From Flavobacterium agricola (GTDB lineage: Bacteria > Bacteroidota > Bacteroidia > Flavobacteriales > Flavobacteriaceae), in assembly GCF_025919725.1 (NCBI RefSeq), contig NZ_CP081495.1, positions 1,922,001 to 1,986,000 on the forward strand: DNA of 64,000 bases, given 5' to 3'. The notes under the pieces are model-generated. The model had not been told where the DNA came from. It saw nothing but the letters and a program-made list of their open reading frames with translations, and ran no database searches. The position numbers were made by a program, and so were the translations under genes. Shown here in pieces: positions 1 to 8,349 of this stretch (position 1 is the stretch's first letter; the number at the start of each line of letters is the position of its first letter).

Positions 1-1245
1 GTACTTATCCCAATCAGTAATTGGATCTAAAGCAACACCAGATTCGATAGCTGCTTTTGCGATTGCTGGTGGAATTTCAGTAATTAAACGCGGATCAAAC
101 GGTTTAGGTAAAATATAATCTTTACCGAAAACTAACTTTTTCTCGCCGTATGCAATGTTTACTTGTTCCGGAACGGTTTCTTTAGCTAAGTTAGCAATTG
201 CATAAACTGCTGCTAACTTCATTTCTTCATTAATTTTAGTTGCTTTAACATCTAAAGCACCTCTAAAAATGAATGGGAAGCCTAAAACATTATTAACTTG
301 GTTTGGTTTGTCTGAACGGCCAGTTGCCATAATAACATCATTACGCGTAGCAACTGCTAAATCGTAATCAATTTCTGGAACTGGGTTTGCCATAGCAAAA
401 ACAATTGGGTTGTTTGCCATAGAAAGTAACATATCTGCCGATAATACGTTTGGCGCAGATAATCCTAAAAACATGTCAGCGCCTTTTACAGCTTCTGCCA
501 AAGTTAATCCGGTTGCATCTTTTGCGTATTGACGTTGTACATCTAATAAATCTGCGCGATCCGTAGATAAAACACCGTCTTTATCGAACATAATAATGTT
601 CTCGATTTTTACACCCAATTGTAAATATAAATTAGCACAAGCTAAAGCTGCAGAACCTGCACCTGAAACAACTAATTTAATATCTTCAATTTTTTTGTTA
701 GCAATTTCTAATGCATTTAACAATCCAGCTGCAGAAATAATTGCTGTTCCGTGCTGGTCATCGTGCATAACTGGAATATTTAATTCCTCTTTTAATCTGC
801 GCTCAATTTCAAAAGATTCTGGCGCTTTAATATCTTCTAAGTTAATTCCACCAAAAGTTGGGGCAATGTTTTTAACGGTTTCAATAAAAGCATCAATATC
901 TTTTGTATCCACCTCAATATCAAAAACATCAATATCTGCAAAGATTTTAAAAAGTAATCCTTTTCCTTCCATTACTGGCTTAGAAGCTTCTGGACCAATA
1001 TCTCCTAATCCTAAAACTGCAGTTCCGTTAGAAATTACAGCAACTAAGTTACCTTTAGCGGTATATTTATATACATTATTTACATCTTTGGCAATTTCTA
1101 AACATGGCTCTGCAACCCCTGGTGAATATGCTAAAGATAAATCTCTTTGTGAAGCATATGGTTTAGTAGGAACAACCGATATTTTACCAGGCTTTGGTTT
1201 AGCGTGGTACAATAAAGCTTCTCTTCTTTTCGTGTCTTTGTGCAT
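1..1245 (-). CDS. maeB: NADP-dependent malic enzyme, MaeB type (3' end beyond window)
   Basis: Oxidative decarboxylation of malate to pyruvate in the cytoplasm. I read the minus strand from the ATG at 1245 (MHKDTKRREALLYHAKPKPG) to the window edge, about 415 codons without a stop. The visible part covers the malic N-terminal domain (SLAYSPGVAEPC, NGTAVLGLGDIG, MHDDQHGTA) and the NAD(P)-binding domain (VVSGAGSAALACANLY). Family members of this kind are about 760 aa and carry a C-terminal phosphotransacetylase-like domain, which would lie outside the window, so the hybrid MaeB assignment is inferred. A 304-aa plus-strand ORF at 596-1510 is only the antisense shadow of this gene and queG. Confidence 0.93.
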   Translation of the reverse strand, partial: MHKDTKRREALLYHAKPKPGKISVVPTKPYASQRDLSLAYSPGVAEPCLEIAKDVNNVYKYTAKGNLVAVISNGTAVLGLGDIGPEASKPVMEGKGLLFKIFADIDVFDIEVDTKDIDAFIETVKNIAPTFGGINLEDIKAPESFEIERRLKEELNIPVMHDDQHGTAIISAAGLLNALEIANKKIEDIKLVVSGAGSAALACANLYLQLGVKIENIIMFDKDGVLSTDRADLLDVQRQYAKDATGLTLAEAVKGADMFLGLSAPNVLSADMLLSMANNPIVFAMANPVPEIDYDLAVATRNDVIMATGRSDKPNQVNNVLGFPFIFRGALDVKATKINEEMKLAAVYAIANLAKETVPEQVNIAYGEKKLVFGKDYILPKPFDPRLITEIPPAIAKAAIESGVALDPITDWDKY

Positions 1246-1274
1246 TTATGTTAGTTTGTTTATTTTAGAACTTA

Positions 1275-1282
1275 CAAATATA
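1275..1282 (-). promoter_or_regulatory. Candidate -7 element of the malic enzyme promoter
   Basis: The minus strand reads TATATTTG, a match to the Bacteroidota TAnnTTTG element, ending 29 nt before the ATG. I see no TTTG at the expected -33 distance, so the call rests on the -7 box alone. Confidence 0.4.
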
Positions 1283-1299
1283 GTCAAAAAATTCTCATC

Positions 1300-2238
1300 C
1301 TATATTTCGTTATTTTTTAAAAAATTTATATTACGCTGTAAACCTGATATTTTGGTGCGTTTTACTGCCGATTTGCTAAATATTTTATTGAAAGCTTCCA
1401 GATTTATTTCTTCCCAATCAGATTTACTGTATTTTAATAAATCGGTATTCGGTGCAAACAGCGGTTCTGCATGCGGTTTTGAGAACCGATTCCAAGGACA
1501 AACGTCTTGACAAACGTCGCAACCAAACATCCAATCGTCAAATTTACCTTGCATTTCGGTCGGAATTGCATCTTTTAATTCAATAGTAAAATACGATATG
1601 CATTTACTACCATCAACCAAATAAGGTTCAACAATTGCTTCGGTTGGGCATGCATCAATACAAGCGGTACAAGTTCCGCAATGATCGGTAGTTGGATTGT
1701 CGTACGCCAAATCAATATCAAGCACCAATTCGCAAATAAAAAAGAATGAACCGGTTTTACGCGAAATTAAATTGTTGTTCTTGCCTACCCAGCCTAAACC
1801 GCTACGTTGCGCCCAAGCTTTATCTAAAACCGGTGCCGAATCTACAAAAGCACGTCCATTAACTTCGCCAATTTGCTCGTTTAACGTATGCAGCATTTCT
1901 TTAAGTTTAGTTTTAATTACATGATGGTAATCTTGGCCGTAAGCATATTTAGAAATTTTATAGGATTCCGGATTTTGTTGCTCGGCTGGATAATAATTTA
2001 AAAGCATAGAAACTACAGATTTTGCCCCGTCAACAATTAAACGCGGATCTAAACGCATGTCAAAATGGTTTTCCATGTATTGCATTTGTCCGTGTCGTTT
2101 TTCGCTTAACCATTTTTCTAAACGCGGCGCTTCGGTTTCTAAAAACGTTGCTTTAGAAATACCACAAGCTAAAAAACCGAGGCGTTGGGCTTCGGCTTTT
2201 ATTAAGTCTGAATATTTTTGCTTTTGAGAATCAATCAT
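1300..2238 (-). CDS. queG: Epoxyqueuosine reductase
   Basis: Last step of queuosine tRNA modification: reduces epoxyqueuosine to queuosine using cobalamin and two 4Fe-4S clusters. The 312-aa length fits the family. Two ferredoxin-like cysteine motifs are visible: CGTCTACIDACP (about residues 187-198) and CDVCQDVCP (about 240-248). The N-terminal half has family-typical stretches such as YAYGQDYHHVIK and WVGKNN. The ATG at 2238 directly abuts the ruvB stop codon (2239-2241), so the two genes are probably co-transcribed. Confidence 0.95.
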   Translation of the reverse strand: MIDSQKQKYSDLIKAEAQRLGFLACGISKATFLETEAPRLEKWLSEKRHGQMQYMENHFDMRLDPRLIVDGAKSVVSMLLNYYPAEQQNPESYKISKYAYGQDYHHVIKTKLKEMLHTLNEQIGEVNGRAFVDSAPVLDKAWAQRSGLGWVGKNNNLISRKTGSFFFICELVLDIDLAYDNPTTDHCGTCTACIDACPTEAIVEPYLVDGSKCISYFTIELKDAIPTEMQGKFDDWMFGCDVCQDVCPWNRFSKPHAEPLFAPNTDLLKYSKSDWEEINLEAFNKIFSKSAVKRTKISGLQRNINFLKNNEI

Positions 2239-3267
2239 TTACTTATCGAATAATCCGGTTTGTAAATTAGGATTGGTTTTGTTTAAGTGCTTATATGCTT
2301 TTTCGGTTACTTCGCGCCCACGTGGGGTTCGAACCAAAAATCCTTCTTGAATTAAAAACGGTTCGTAAACTTCTTCAATAGTTTCGGCATTGTCTGACAC
2401 AGCCGTTGCTAAGGTTGAAATACCAACCGGACCTCCCTTAAATTTATCAATAATTGTGGTTAAAATTTTATTATCCATTTCGTCCAATCCGTGTGCATCA
2501 ACATTAAGCGCACGTAAAGCGAATTTAGAAATTTCGACATCAATTTTACCATTGCCTTTAATTTGGGCAAAATCGCGAACACGGCGCAATAAAGCGTTAG
2601 CAATACGTGGAGTTCCGCGACTGCGTCCAGCAATTTCTATAGCTGCTTCTAAGGTAATTGGCATGCCTAAAATATAAGCGCTTCGCTCTATAATTTGGCT
2701 TAATAATTCGGTGGTATAATATTGCAATCGGGACTGAATACCAAAACGCGCTCGCATGGGCGCAGTTAATAAGCCCGAACGGGTAGTTGCCCCAACCAAG
2801 GTAAACGGATTTAGATTGATTTGAACGGTACGTGCGTTGGGCCCCGACTCAATCATAATATCAATTTTAAAATCTTCCATGGCAGAATACAAATATTCTT
2901 CGACCACGGGGCTTAAACGATGAATTTCATCAATAAAAAGCACATCACGCTCTTCTAGATTTGTTAACAAACCGGCTAAATCGCCAGGTTTATCTAAAAC
3001 CGGACCTGAAGTGATTTTGATACCTACCCCTAATTCGTTTGCTAAAATATTGGCTAAAGTTGTTTTACCTAATCCGGGAGGACCATGAAAAAGCGTATGA
3101 TCTAAAGCTTCATCACGTTGGTTTGCAGCTTGTACAAAAACCTTTAAGTTTTCTAAAACCTGATCTTGTCCGGCAAAATCATCAAAAGACAGCGGACGCA
3201 GCTTGCGTTCGACATCATTTTCTTCGTGCGAATATTTTTGGTTGGTTGGATCTAAATTCTCGTTCAT
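2239..3267 (-). CDS. ruvB: Holliday junction branch migration DNA helicase RuvB
   Basis: Hexameric AAA+ motor that drives branch migration with RuvA in recombinational repair. 342 aa, normal length. Walker A GPPGLGKTT (about residue 64), Walker B VLFIDEIHRL, sensor/arginine-finger region GATTRSGLLTAPMRARFG, and a C-terminal winged-helix domain ending in FLVRTPRGREVTEKAYKHL. The stop is immediately followed by the queG start. A TAnnTTTG element lies 5 nt before the start codon, which suggests a leaderless mRNA. Confidence 0.98.
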   Translation of the reverse strand: MNENLDPTNQKYSHEENDVERKLRPLSFDDFAGQDQVLENLKVFVQAANQRDEALDHTLFHGPPGLGKTTLANILANELGVGIKITSGPVLDKPGDLAGLLTNLEERDVLFIDEIHRLSPVVEEYLYSAMEDFKIDIMIESGPNARTVQINLNPFTLVGATTRSGLLTAPMRARFGIQSRLQYYTTELLSQIIERSAYILGMPITLEAAIEIAGRSRGTPRIANALLRRVRDFAQIKGNGKIDVEISKFALRALNVDAHGLDEMDNKILTTIIDKFKGGPVGISTLATAVSDNAETIEEVYEPFLIQEGFLVRTPRGREVTEKAYKHLNKTNPNLQTGLFDK

Positions 3268-3272
3268 GGGAA

Positions 3273-3280
3273 CAAAGATA
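3273..3280 (-). promoter_or_regulatory. Candidate -7 promoter element abutting the ruvB start codon
   Basis: The minus strand reads TATCTTTG, then 5 nt, then the ruvB ATG. In Bacteroidota transcription begins a few nt after this box, so the transcript would begin at or next to the start codon. No clear -33 TTTG was found. Confidence 0.45.
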
Positions 3281-3320
3281 AAAAGAAAAATGTTGATTGG
3301 TTACTTTTTATTTGATTGGC

Positions 3321-3424
3321 AGCGCGCGTTAGCGGTTGCAGCCTTGCTTGAGCTCTAAGCGCAAGGCACTGGAGCTTAAGCGAGGGTGTAAAACGCGCCC
3401 CGCCCTTGAAAAGGCGGGGAACGC
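3321..3424. repeat. GC-rich double stem-loop element (REP-like, unclassified)
   Basis: A GC-rich island of about 100 nt in otherwise AT-rich intergenic DNA between ruvB and the GNAT/nitrilase gene. It contains two perfect inverted repeats: GCCTTGC (3341-3347) with GCAAGGC (3361-3367), and CCCCGCC (3398-3404) with GGCGGGG (3413-3419). Neither hairpin is followed by a clear U-run on either strand, so a simple terminator does not explain it. No ORF covers it. It resembles a dispersed palindromic element, but no second copy is present in this window. Confidence 0.5.
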
Positions 3425-3431
3425 TATGTTA

Positions 3432-4958
3432 TTAATTTGTTGGTTTAGTTACTTTTATTTTATATAAATCTAAACGGCGGTCTTTTAAGTTTTTTACGGT
3501 TCCGTATTCGTGCAGATCTTTAAGTGCGTACAAATCTACATCGGCAATTAAAACCGCTTCTGCATTTGGCGTTGCTTCGGCTTTAATGGCGTTGGTAGGA
3601 AAGGCAAAATCGGACGGAGTAAATACGGCCGATTGTGCGTACTGAATATCCATGTTATTTACGCGTGGTAAGTTACCTACAGAGCCGGCAATGGCAACAT
3701 AACATTCGTTTTCTATAGCGCGCGCTTGGGCACATGCACGAACGCGCATATAACCGTTTTGCGTATCTGTCATAAACGGAACGAATAGAATTTGCATGCC
3801 TTGTTCGGCTAAAATGCGTCCTAATTCTGGGAATTCGACATCGTAACAAATTAAAATTCCGATTTTTCCGGCATCGGTATCAAAAACTTTTATTTCGTTA
3901 CCGCCTTGCATGCCGTAATATTTCATTTCGTTTGGCGTAATGTGAATTTTACTGTACGAATCGATTTGGCCGCTGCGATGGCATAAATACGTGGTGTTAA
4001 ACAATTGGCCATTTATTACCTCGGGCATTGAACCTGCAATAATATTTACGTTGAATGAAATGGCGAATTGTTGAATTTTTTTAACAATTTCGTCGGTAGA
4101 TTCGGCCAGCATATGCATGGCTTCGGCTTCGTACATATCGTTATACGGAGCCATTAACGGCGTGTTAAACAGCTCAGGAAATAAAATAAAATCGGATCCG
4201 TAGTCAGAAACGGTTCGAACAAAAAATTCAATCTGATCGTAAAACTCTTCAATATCTTTAAACAAACGCATTTGCCACTGAATTAGCCCCAAACGAATGG
4301 TGCTTTTGGTTGCAGAATACGATTTGGTTGCTGGTTCGTAATAAATGTTATTCCATTCTAGCAAGGTTGCGTATTCTAAAGATTCAGTATCTTCTGGTAA
4401 ATATTTTTTTAGAATTTTTTTTACATAAAAATCGTTAGAAAGCTGAAAGGTTAAGGTTGGATCGTAAATTTCTTTCAGTTTTACTTTTTCGATATATTCA
4501 CGTGGTGACAAATCGTGCGCATAATTGTGGTAATTTGGAATACGACCGCCAGCCATAATGGCACGCAAGTTTAATTGTTCGCACAATTCTTTACGTGCAT
4601 CGTATAAACGACGTCCGATACGTAGTTGGCGAAATTCTGGATTCACAAAAATTTCGATGCCATACAAAACATCTCCATCGCTGGTATGCTTTAAAAATTT
4701 ACCGTGCGAAATGATACTGTTGTAGCTGCTGGTTACTTTGGTATCAACCGAATCAATTATTATGGCTAATGAAACACCCACAATTTCTTCGTTAATGGTA
4801 ACGCACATTTGGCCTTCGGGAAAAATTTCGATCAACTTTTCTAAATCTTTATAATCCCAAAGCTCATCAGGTTCGGTGCTATAAGCTGTTTTCATGCAGG
4901 TAATTAAATTATCGTAATCAGTAACTTCTAAGTTTCGGATCGCAATTTCCATATCCAT
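3432..4958 (-). CDS. GNAT acetyltransferase / carbon-nitrogen hydrolase fusion protein
   Basis: A two-domain enzyme of 508 aa. Residues about 5-165 form a GNAT-like acetyltransferase domain (acetyl-CoA loop region RQLRIGRRLYDARKELC). Residues about 225-500 are a nitrilase-superfamily amidohydrolase with the Glu-Lys-Cys triad visible in FPELFNTP, KIHITPNEMKYYG and ILICYDVEFPELGR. This fusion recurs in Bacteroidota and Proteobacteria with an unsettled substrate, so none is proposed. The start could be M1 or M3 (MDMEIAIRN). It is a single gene, with a GC-rich palindromic element directly downstream. Confidence 0.9.
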   Translation of the reverse strand: MDMEIAIRNLEVTDYDNLITCMKTAYSTEPDELWDYKDLEKLIEIFPEGQMCVTINEEIVGVSLAIIIDSVDTKVTSSYNSIISHGKFLKHTSDGDVLYGIEIFVNPEFRQLRIGRRLYDARKELCEQLNLRAIMAGGRIPNYHNYAHDLSPREYIEKVKLKEIYDPTLTFQLSNDFYVKKILKKYLPEDTESLEYATLLEWNNIYYEPATKSYSATKSTIRLGLIQWQMRLFKDIEEFYDQIEFFVRTVSDYGSDFILFPELFNTPLMAPYNDMYEAEAMHMLAESTDEIVKKIQQFAISFNVNIIAGSMPEVINGQLFNTTYLCHRSGQIDSYSKIHITPNEMKYYGMQGGNEIKVFDTDAGKIGILICYDVEFPELGRILAEQGMQILFVPFMTDTQNGYMRVRACAQARAIENECYVAIAGSVGNLPRVNNMDIQYAQSAVFTPSDFAFPTNAIKAEATPNAEAVLIADVDLYALKDLHEYGTVKNLKDRRLDLYKIKVTKPTN

Positions 4959-5047
4959 AATCTAGTATTTTTAATTGATAACGTTTAAATTAAAAAAAAT
5001 ATTTGTTAATAGACAATTAAGCTTTTTATAAATAACATTAATAATTG

Positions 5048-5055
5048 TAACTTCG
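5048..5055 (+). promoter_or_regulatory. Possible -7 element for the S1/P1 nuclease gene
   Basis: TAACTTCG, one mismatch from TAnnTTTG, 16 nt before the ATG at 5072. No well-spaced -33 TTTG was found. Confidence 0.3.
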
Positions 5056-5071
5056 CTAAAATTTATACCAA

Positions 5072-5863
5072 ATGAAAGTTAAAATATTATTGGCTGCTGT
5101 TGTTTTAACAGCTTCATTTACGGCAAAATCATGGGCTTGGGGAAGCACTGGGCACCGTATTGTAACCGAAATTGCAGAAAGAAACCTAACTAAAAAAGCT
5201 AAAAAGAATTTAAAGAAAGTTATTGGCGACCAAAAGTTGGCTTATTTTGCGAATTGGGCAGATTTTGTAAAATCTAACCCTGATTTTAAAGAAAAAGATA
5301 GCTGGCATTATTTAAACATTGAAGCTGGATTGGATAAAGATGGTTGTTATGAATCAATCGAATCGTCGAGCGATAGAAACTTATATAAAAGAAGTTTATT
5401 ACTTATTGATGATTTAAAAAACAATAAGGAGTTAACGAATGAAGAACAGCGTGAAGCTTTGTATTATTTAGTTCATATGATTGGGGATGCACACCAACCG
5501 ATGCACGTTGGAAGACCGGAAGATTTAGGCGGAAATAAAATTACCGTTGAATATTTTGGTCAACGCACAAACATTCATTCAGTTTGGGACAGTAAACTAA
5601 TTGATAGCGAGCAATACAGCTACACAGAATACAGCGATATTTTAAACAACTTAACAAAAGAACAGATTAAAGAAGTTCAGGAAGGTGAATTAAAAGATTG
5701 GTTGTACGATGCGTACCTAAAAGCGACTGATATTTATAACGAAGTTGATAACAACAGAACGTTACGTTACGAATATCAATACAACAACAAATACAAGTTG
5801 GAAGAACAATTGCAGAAAGGCGGATTACGCTTAGCTAAAATTTTAAACGAAATATACGGATAA
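5072..5863 (+). CDS. Secreted S1/P1-family zinc-dependent nuclease
   Basis: Degrades single-stranded DNA/RNA or 3'-nucleotides outside the cytoplasm using three zinc ions. 263 aa. The N-terminal signal peptide (residues 1-22) would be cut at SWA so that the mature chain begins WGSTGHRIV. The N-terminal Trp and the following His are zinc ligands in this family. Further ligands: HYLN (about residue 91), HMIGDAHQPMHVG (about 137-149), and GGNKITVEYFG with NIHSVWD (about 155-175). Mono-cistronic between a divergent upstream gene and a bidirectional terminator. Probably nutrient (phosphate/nucleotide) scavenging. Confidence 0.94.
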   Translation: MKVKILLAAVVLTASFTAKSWAWGSTGHRIVTEIAERNLTKKAKKNLKKVIGDQKLAYFANWADFVKSNPDFKEKDSWHYLNIEAGLDKDGCYESIESSSDRNLYKRSLLLIDDLKNNKELTNEEQREALYYLVHMIGDAHQPMHVGRPEDLGGNKITVEYFGQRTNIHSVWDSKLIDSEQYSYTEYSDILNNLTKEQIKEVQEGELKDWLYDAYLKATDIYNEVDNNRTLRYEYQYNNKYKLEEQLQKGGLRLAKILNEIYG

Positions 5864-5864
5864 T

Positions 5865-5896
5865 AAAAAAGGAGGTTTAAAACCTCCTTTTTTTAT
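5865..5896. terminator. Bidirectional intrinsic terminator
   Basis: AAAAAAGGAGGTTT paired with AAACCTCCTTTTTT. It serves the nuclease gene (plus) and the convergent 184-aa gene (minus). Confidence 0.85.
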
Positions 5897-6447
5897 TTTT
5901 TACTAAATAGACCGCCTAACATACCGCCTAGGCCAGAGTTTTTACCTTCGTTTTTAGAATCAGTTAAAGCTGCTAACGCATCTTTTACATCAACTTTACC
6001 TTCGGCTAACTTATCTAAGCCAAAAGCGCTTAAATTGCTTAAAATACCGCCTGCATCTTTACCGCCTAATCCAGATAAAATATCTGTAATATTAAAACCA
6101 GATTCTCCTGATTCGTTTTTAGATTTAAAGAATTGTAAAACGGTTGGAATAACAGAAGAAGCGAATCCTTCAGCTTTTTTTGCATCAATACCAAACTTAG
6201 ATGCTAAGTTGGTAGTTAAGCCAGAAACAATTTGACTTACTAAAGGATTAGAAGCTAAATTAGATTTTTCGTCATTAAATAATGCCAAAACTTCATTTGT
6301 TTTTCCTTGCTTTAACGCGTTAGAAATTCCATTAAAAATAGATTCACTGGTTTGTTCTGCAACTTCTGGTACTAACTTTTCGTCAGCAGAAATGGTGTGC
6401 ATTTGTTGTTGCACAAAATTTTGAATAACAGAGGCAAATTGATTCAT
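5893..6447 (-). CDS. Hypothetical protein, helical and Gly/Ala/Ser-rich
   Basis: 184 aa; I do not recognise a named family. No signal peptide or membrane segment is evident. The N-terminal half (MNQFASVIQNFVQQQM, then ASNPLVSQIVSGL and FASSVIPTVLQFF) looks like amphipathic helices. The middle has ITDILSGLGGKDAGGILSNL, and the C-terminus ends in a glycine-rich run with GLGGMLGGLFSKK. This resembles small self-assembling or DUF937-like helical proteins, but that is only an impression. It sits alone between two terminators with normal codon use. Confidence 0.8.
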   Translation of the reverse strand: MNQFASVIQNFVQQQMHTISADEKLVPEVAEQTSESIFNGISNALKQGKTNEVLALFNDEKSNLASNPLVSQIVSGLTTNLASKFGIDAKKAEGFASSVIPTVLQFFKSKNESGESGFNITDILSGLGGKDAGGILSNLSAFGLDKLAEGKVDVKDALAALTDSKNEGKNSGLGGMLGGLFSKK

Positions 6448-6483
6448 AAAGGTTGATTTAAATATGAATGGTTAAGATAATAA

Positions 6484-6510
6484 AAAAAGCTGCTCAATTG
6501 AGCAGCTTTT
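6484..6510 (-). terminator. Intrinsic terminator of the act-cox operon
   Basis: The stem AGCTGCTCAATTGAGCAGCT, flanked by A/T runs, lies just downstream of the ctaD stop on the minus strand. Confidence 0.8.
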
Positions 6511-6520
6511 ATATTATATT

Positions 6521-8317
6521 TTAGTGATGTAACTTTTCTTCACCTGGTTGAAAAGGTACCGTTTGTGGTACGAAATCAACGTCAAATCCTGGTTTAGAAT
6601 AGTCATATGGCCATCTGTGAACTTCAGGAATAGCACCAGGCCAGTTTCCGTGAATTGGTTCTACAGGCGTAGTCCATTCTAAAGTTGTAGCTTTCCAAGG
6701 GTTTTGTGTAGCTTTCTTACCATAGAAAATACTAAAGAAGAAGTTCCATAAGAATACCAATTGGAATGCAGCACCTACTAATGCAAAAACAGTAATTAAG
6801 ATGTTAACATCTACCATTTCGTCAAACATAGGGAATGCAGAATTTGTATAGTAACGACGAGGTAAACCTGCCATACCAATGAAGTGCATTGGGAAGAATA
6901 CTCCGTACGAACAAACTGCTGTTACCCAGAAGTGAATGTAACCTAAGTTTTTATTCATCATACGTCCGTACATTTTAGGGAACCAGTGGTAAATACCAGC
7001 AAACATTCCGTATAATGCAGAGATACCCATTACTAAGTGGAAGTGAGCCACTACGAAATATGTATCGTGAACGTTAATATCTAATGTTGAATCTCCTAAA
7101 ATAATACCAGTTAAACCTCCCGTGATGAATGTAGAAACCATTCCGATTGAGAATAACATGGCAGGGTTCATTTGTAAGTTACCTTTCCAAATTGTTGTAA
7201 TCCAGTTAAACGCTTTTACTGCAGATGGAATCGCAATTAATAACGTTGTAAATGTAAACACAGAACCTAAGAAAGGATTCATACCAGAAACGAACATGTG
7301 GTGACCCCATACAATTGTAGATAAAAATGCAATTGCTAATACCGAGGTAATCATGGCACGGTAACCAAAAATTGGTTTACGAGCACTTGTAGCTAAAATT
7401 TCAGATACAAGACCCATAGCTGGTAAAATTACAATGTAAACCTCAGGGTGACCTAAGAACCAGAATAAGTGCTCGAATAAAACCGGAGAACCACCTTGGT
7501 AATGTAAAACTTCTCCAGCAATATAAATGTCTGATAAGAAGAATGAAGTACCAAAGCTTCTATCAAAAATTAATAATAACGCTGCAGATAATAATACAGG
7601 GAATGCAACAACTCCAATAATTGCAGTAACAAATAATGTCCAAATTGTTAATGGCATACGTGTCATTGTCATACCTTTTGTTCTTAAGTTAAGAACAGTA
7701 ACGATATAGTTTAATGATCCCATTAATGATTGCATAATGAACAAAGCCATTGAAATTAACCATAATGTCATCCCTAAACCAGATCCTGGTATAGCTTGCG
7801 GCACAGCAGATAATGGAGGATAAATTGTCCAACCTGCAGAAGCTGGTCCTGATTCAACGAATAATGATGAAATCATGATTACTGAAGATAATGCAAAAAT
7901 CCAGAATGATAACATATTCATAAAACCAGATGCCATATCACGTGCACCGATTTGTAATGGAATTAATAAGTTTGAAAACGTACCTGATAAACCAGCAGTT
8001 AATACAAAGAATACCATAATAGTACCGTGCATTGTAACTAAAGCTAAATAAGCGTCGTTTTTCATCACTCCTCCTGGAGCCATTTTTTCTCCTAAAAGGA
8101 ATTTAAAGATACCGAACGATTCCTCAGGCCAGGCAATTTGCATACGGAATAATAAAGACATTACAATCCCTACTATACCCATAAGAATACCTGAAATAAG
8201 AAACTGTTTCGCGATCATTTTATGGTCCATACTAAAGATGTACTTTGTAATAAAAGTTTCTTTAGGATGATCCTCATGCGAATGATCTAGAGTTAAATCG
8301 TGTCCTACTGCTGACAT
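6521..8317 (-). CDS. ctaD: Cytochrome c oxidase subunit I
   Basis: Catalytic subunit of the aa3-type haem-copper oxidase in the inner membrane. It reduces O2 at the haem a3-CuB centre and pumps protons. 598 aa with about 12 membrane helices. Conserved ligands: HGTIMVFFV (low-spin haem His), GHPEVYIVILPA (CuB His and cross-linked Tyr), WGHHMFVSG (two CuB His) and VHDTYFVVAHFHLVMG (haem ligands). Last gene of the act-cox operon, followed by a terminator. Subunits III and IV are not in the window; in Flavobacteriaceae they are usually encoded elsewhere. Confidence 0.98.
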   Translation of the reverse strand: MSAVGHDLTLDHSHEDHPKETFITKYIFSMDHKMIAKQFLISGILMGIVGIVMSLLFRMQIAWPEESFGIFKFLLGEKMAPGGVMKNDAYLALVTMHGTIMVFFVLTAGLSGTFSNLLIPLQIGARDMASGFMNMLSFWIFALSSVIMISSLFVESGPASAGWTIYPPLSAVPQAIPGSGLGMTLWLISMALFIMQSLMGSLNYIVTVLNLRTKGMTMTRMPLTIWTLFVTAIIGVVAFPVLLSAALLLIFDRSFGTSFFLSDIYIAGEVLHYQGGSPVLFEHLFWFLGHPEVYIVILPAMGLVSEILATSARKPIFGYRAMITSVLAIAFLSTIVWGHHMFVSGMNPFLGSVFTFTTLLIAIPSAVKAFNWITTIWKGNLQMNPAMLFSIGMVSTFITGGLTGIILGDSTLDINVHDTYFVVAHFHLVMGISALYGMFAGIYHWFPKMYGRMMNKNLGYIHFWVTAVCSYGVFFPMHFIGMAGLPRRYYTNSAFPMFDEMVDVNILITVFALVGAAFQLVFLWNFFFSIFYGKKATQNPWKATTLEWTTPVEPIHGNWPGAIPEVHRWPYDYSKPGFDVDFVPQTVPFQPGEEKLHH

Positions 8318-8349
8318 ATTATTGTGTTTAAAATAATATTTATAATTCT

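Noticed and set aside
596..1510. 304-aa ORF on the plus strand
   Set aside because: It lies antisense to the malic enzyme and queG genes, both of which have clear family motifs; its composition is that of a shadow frame.
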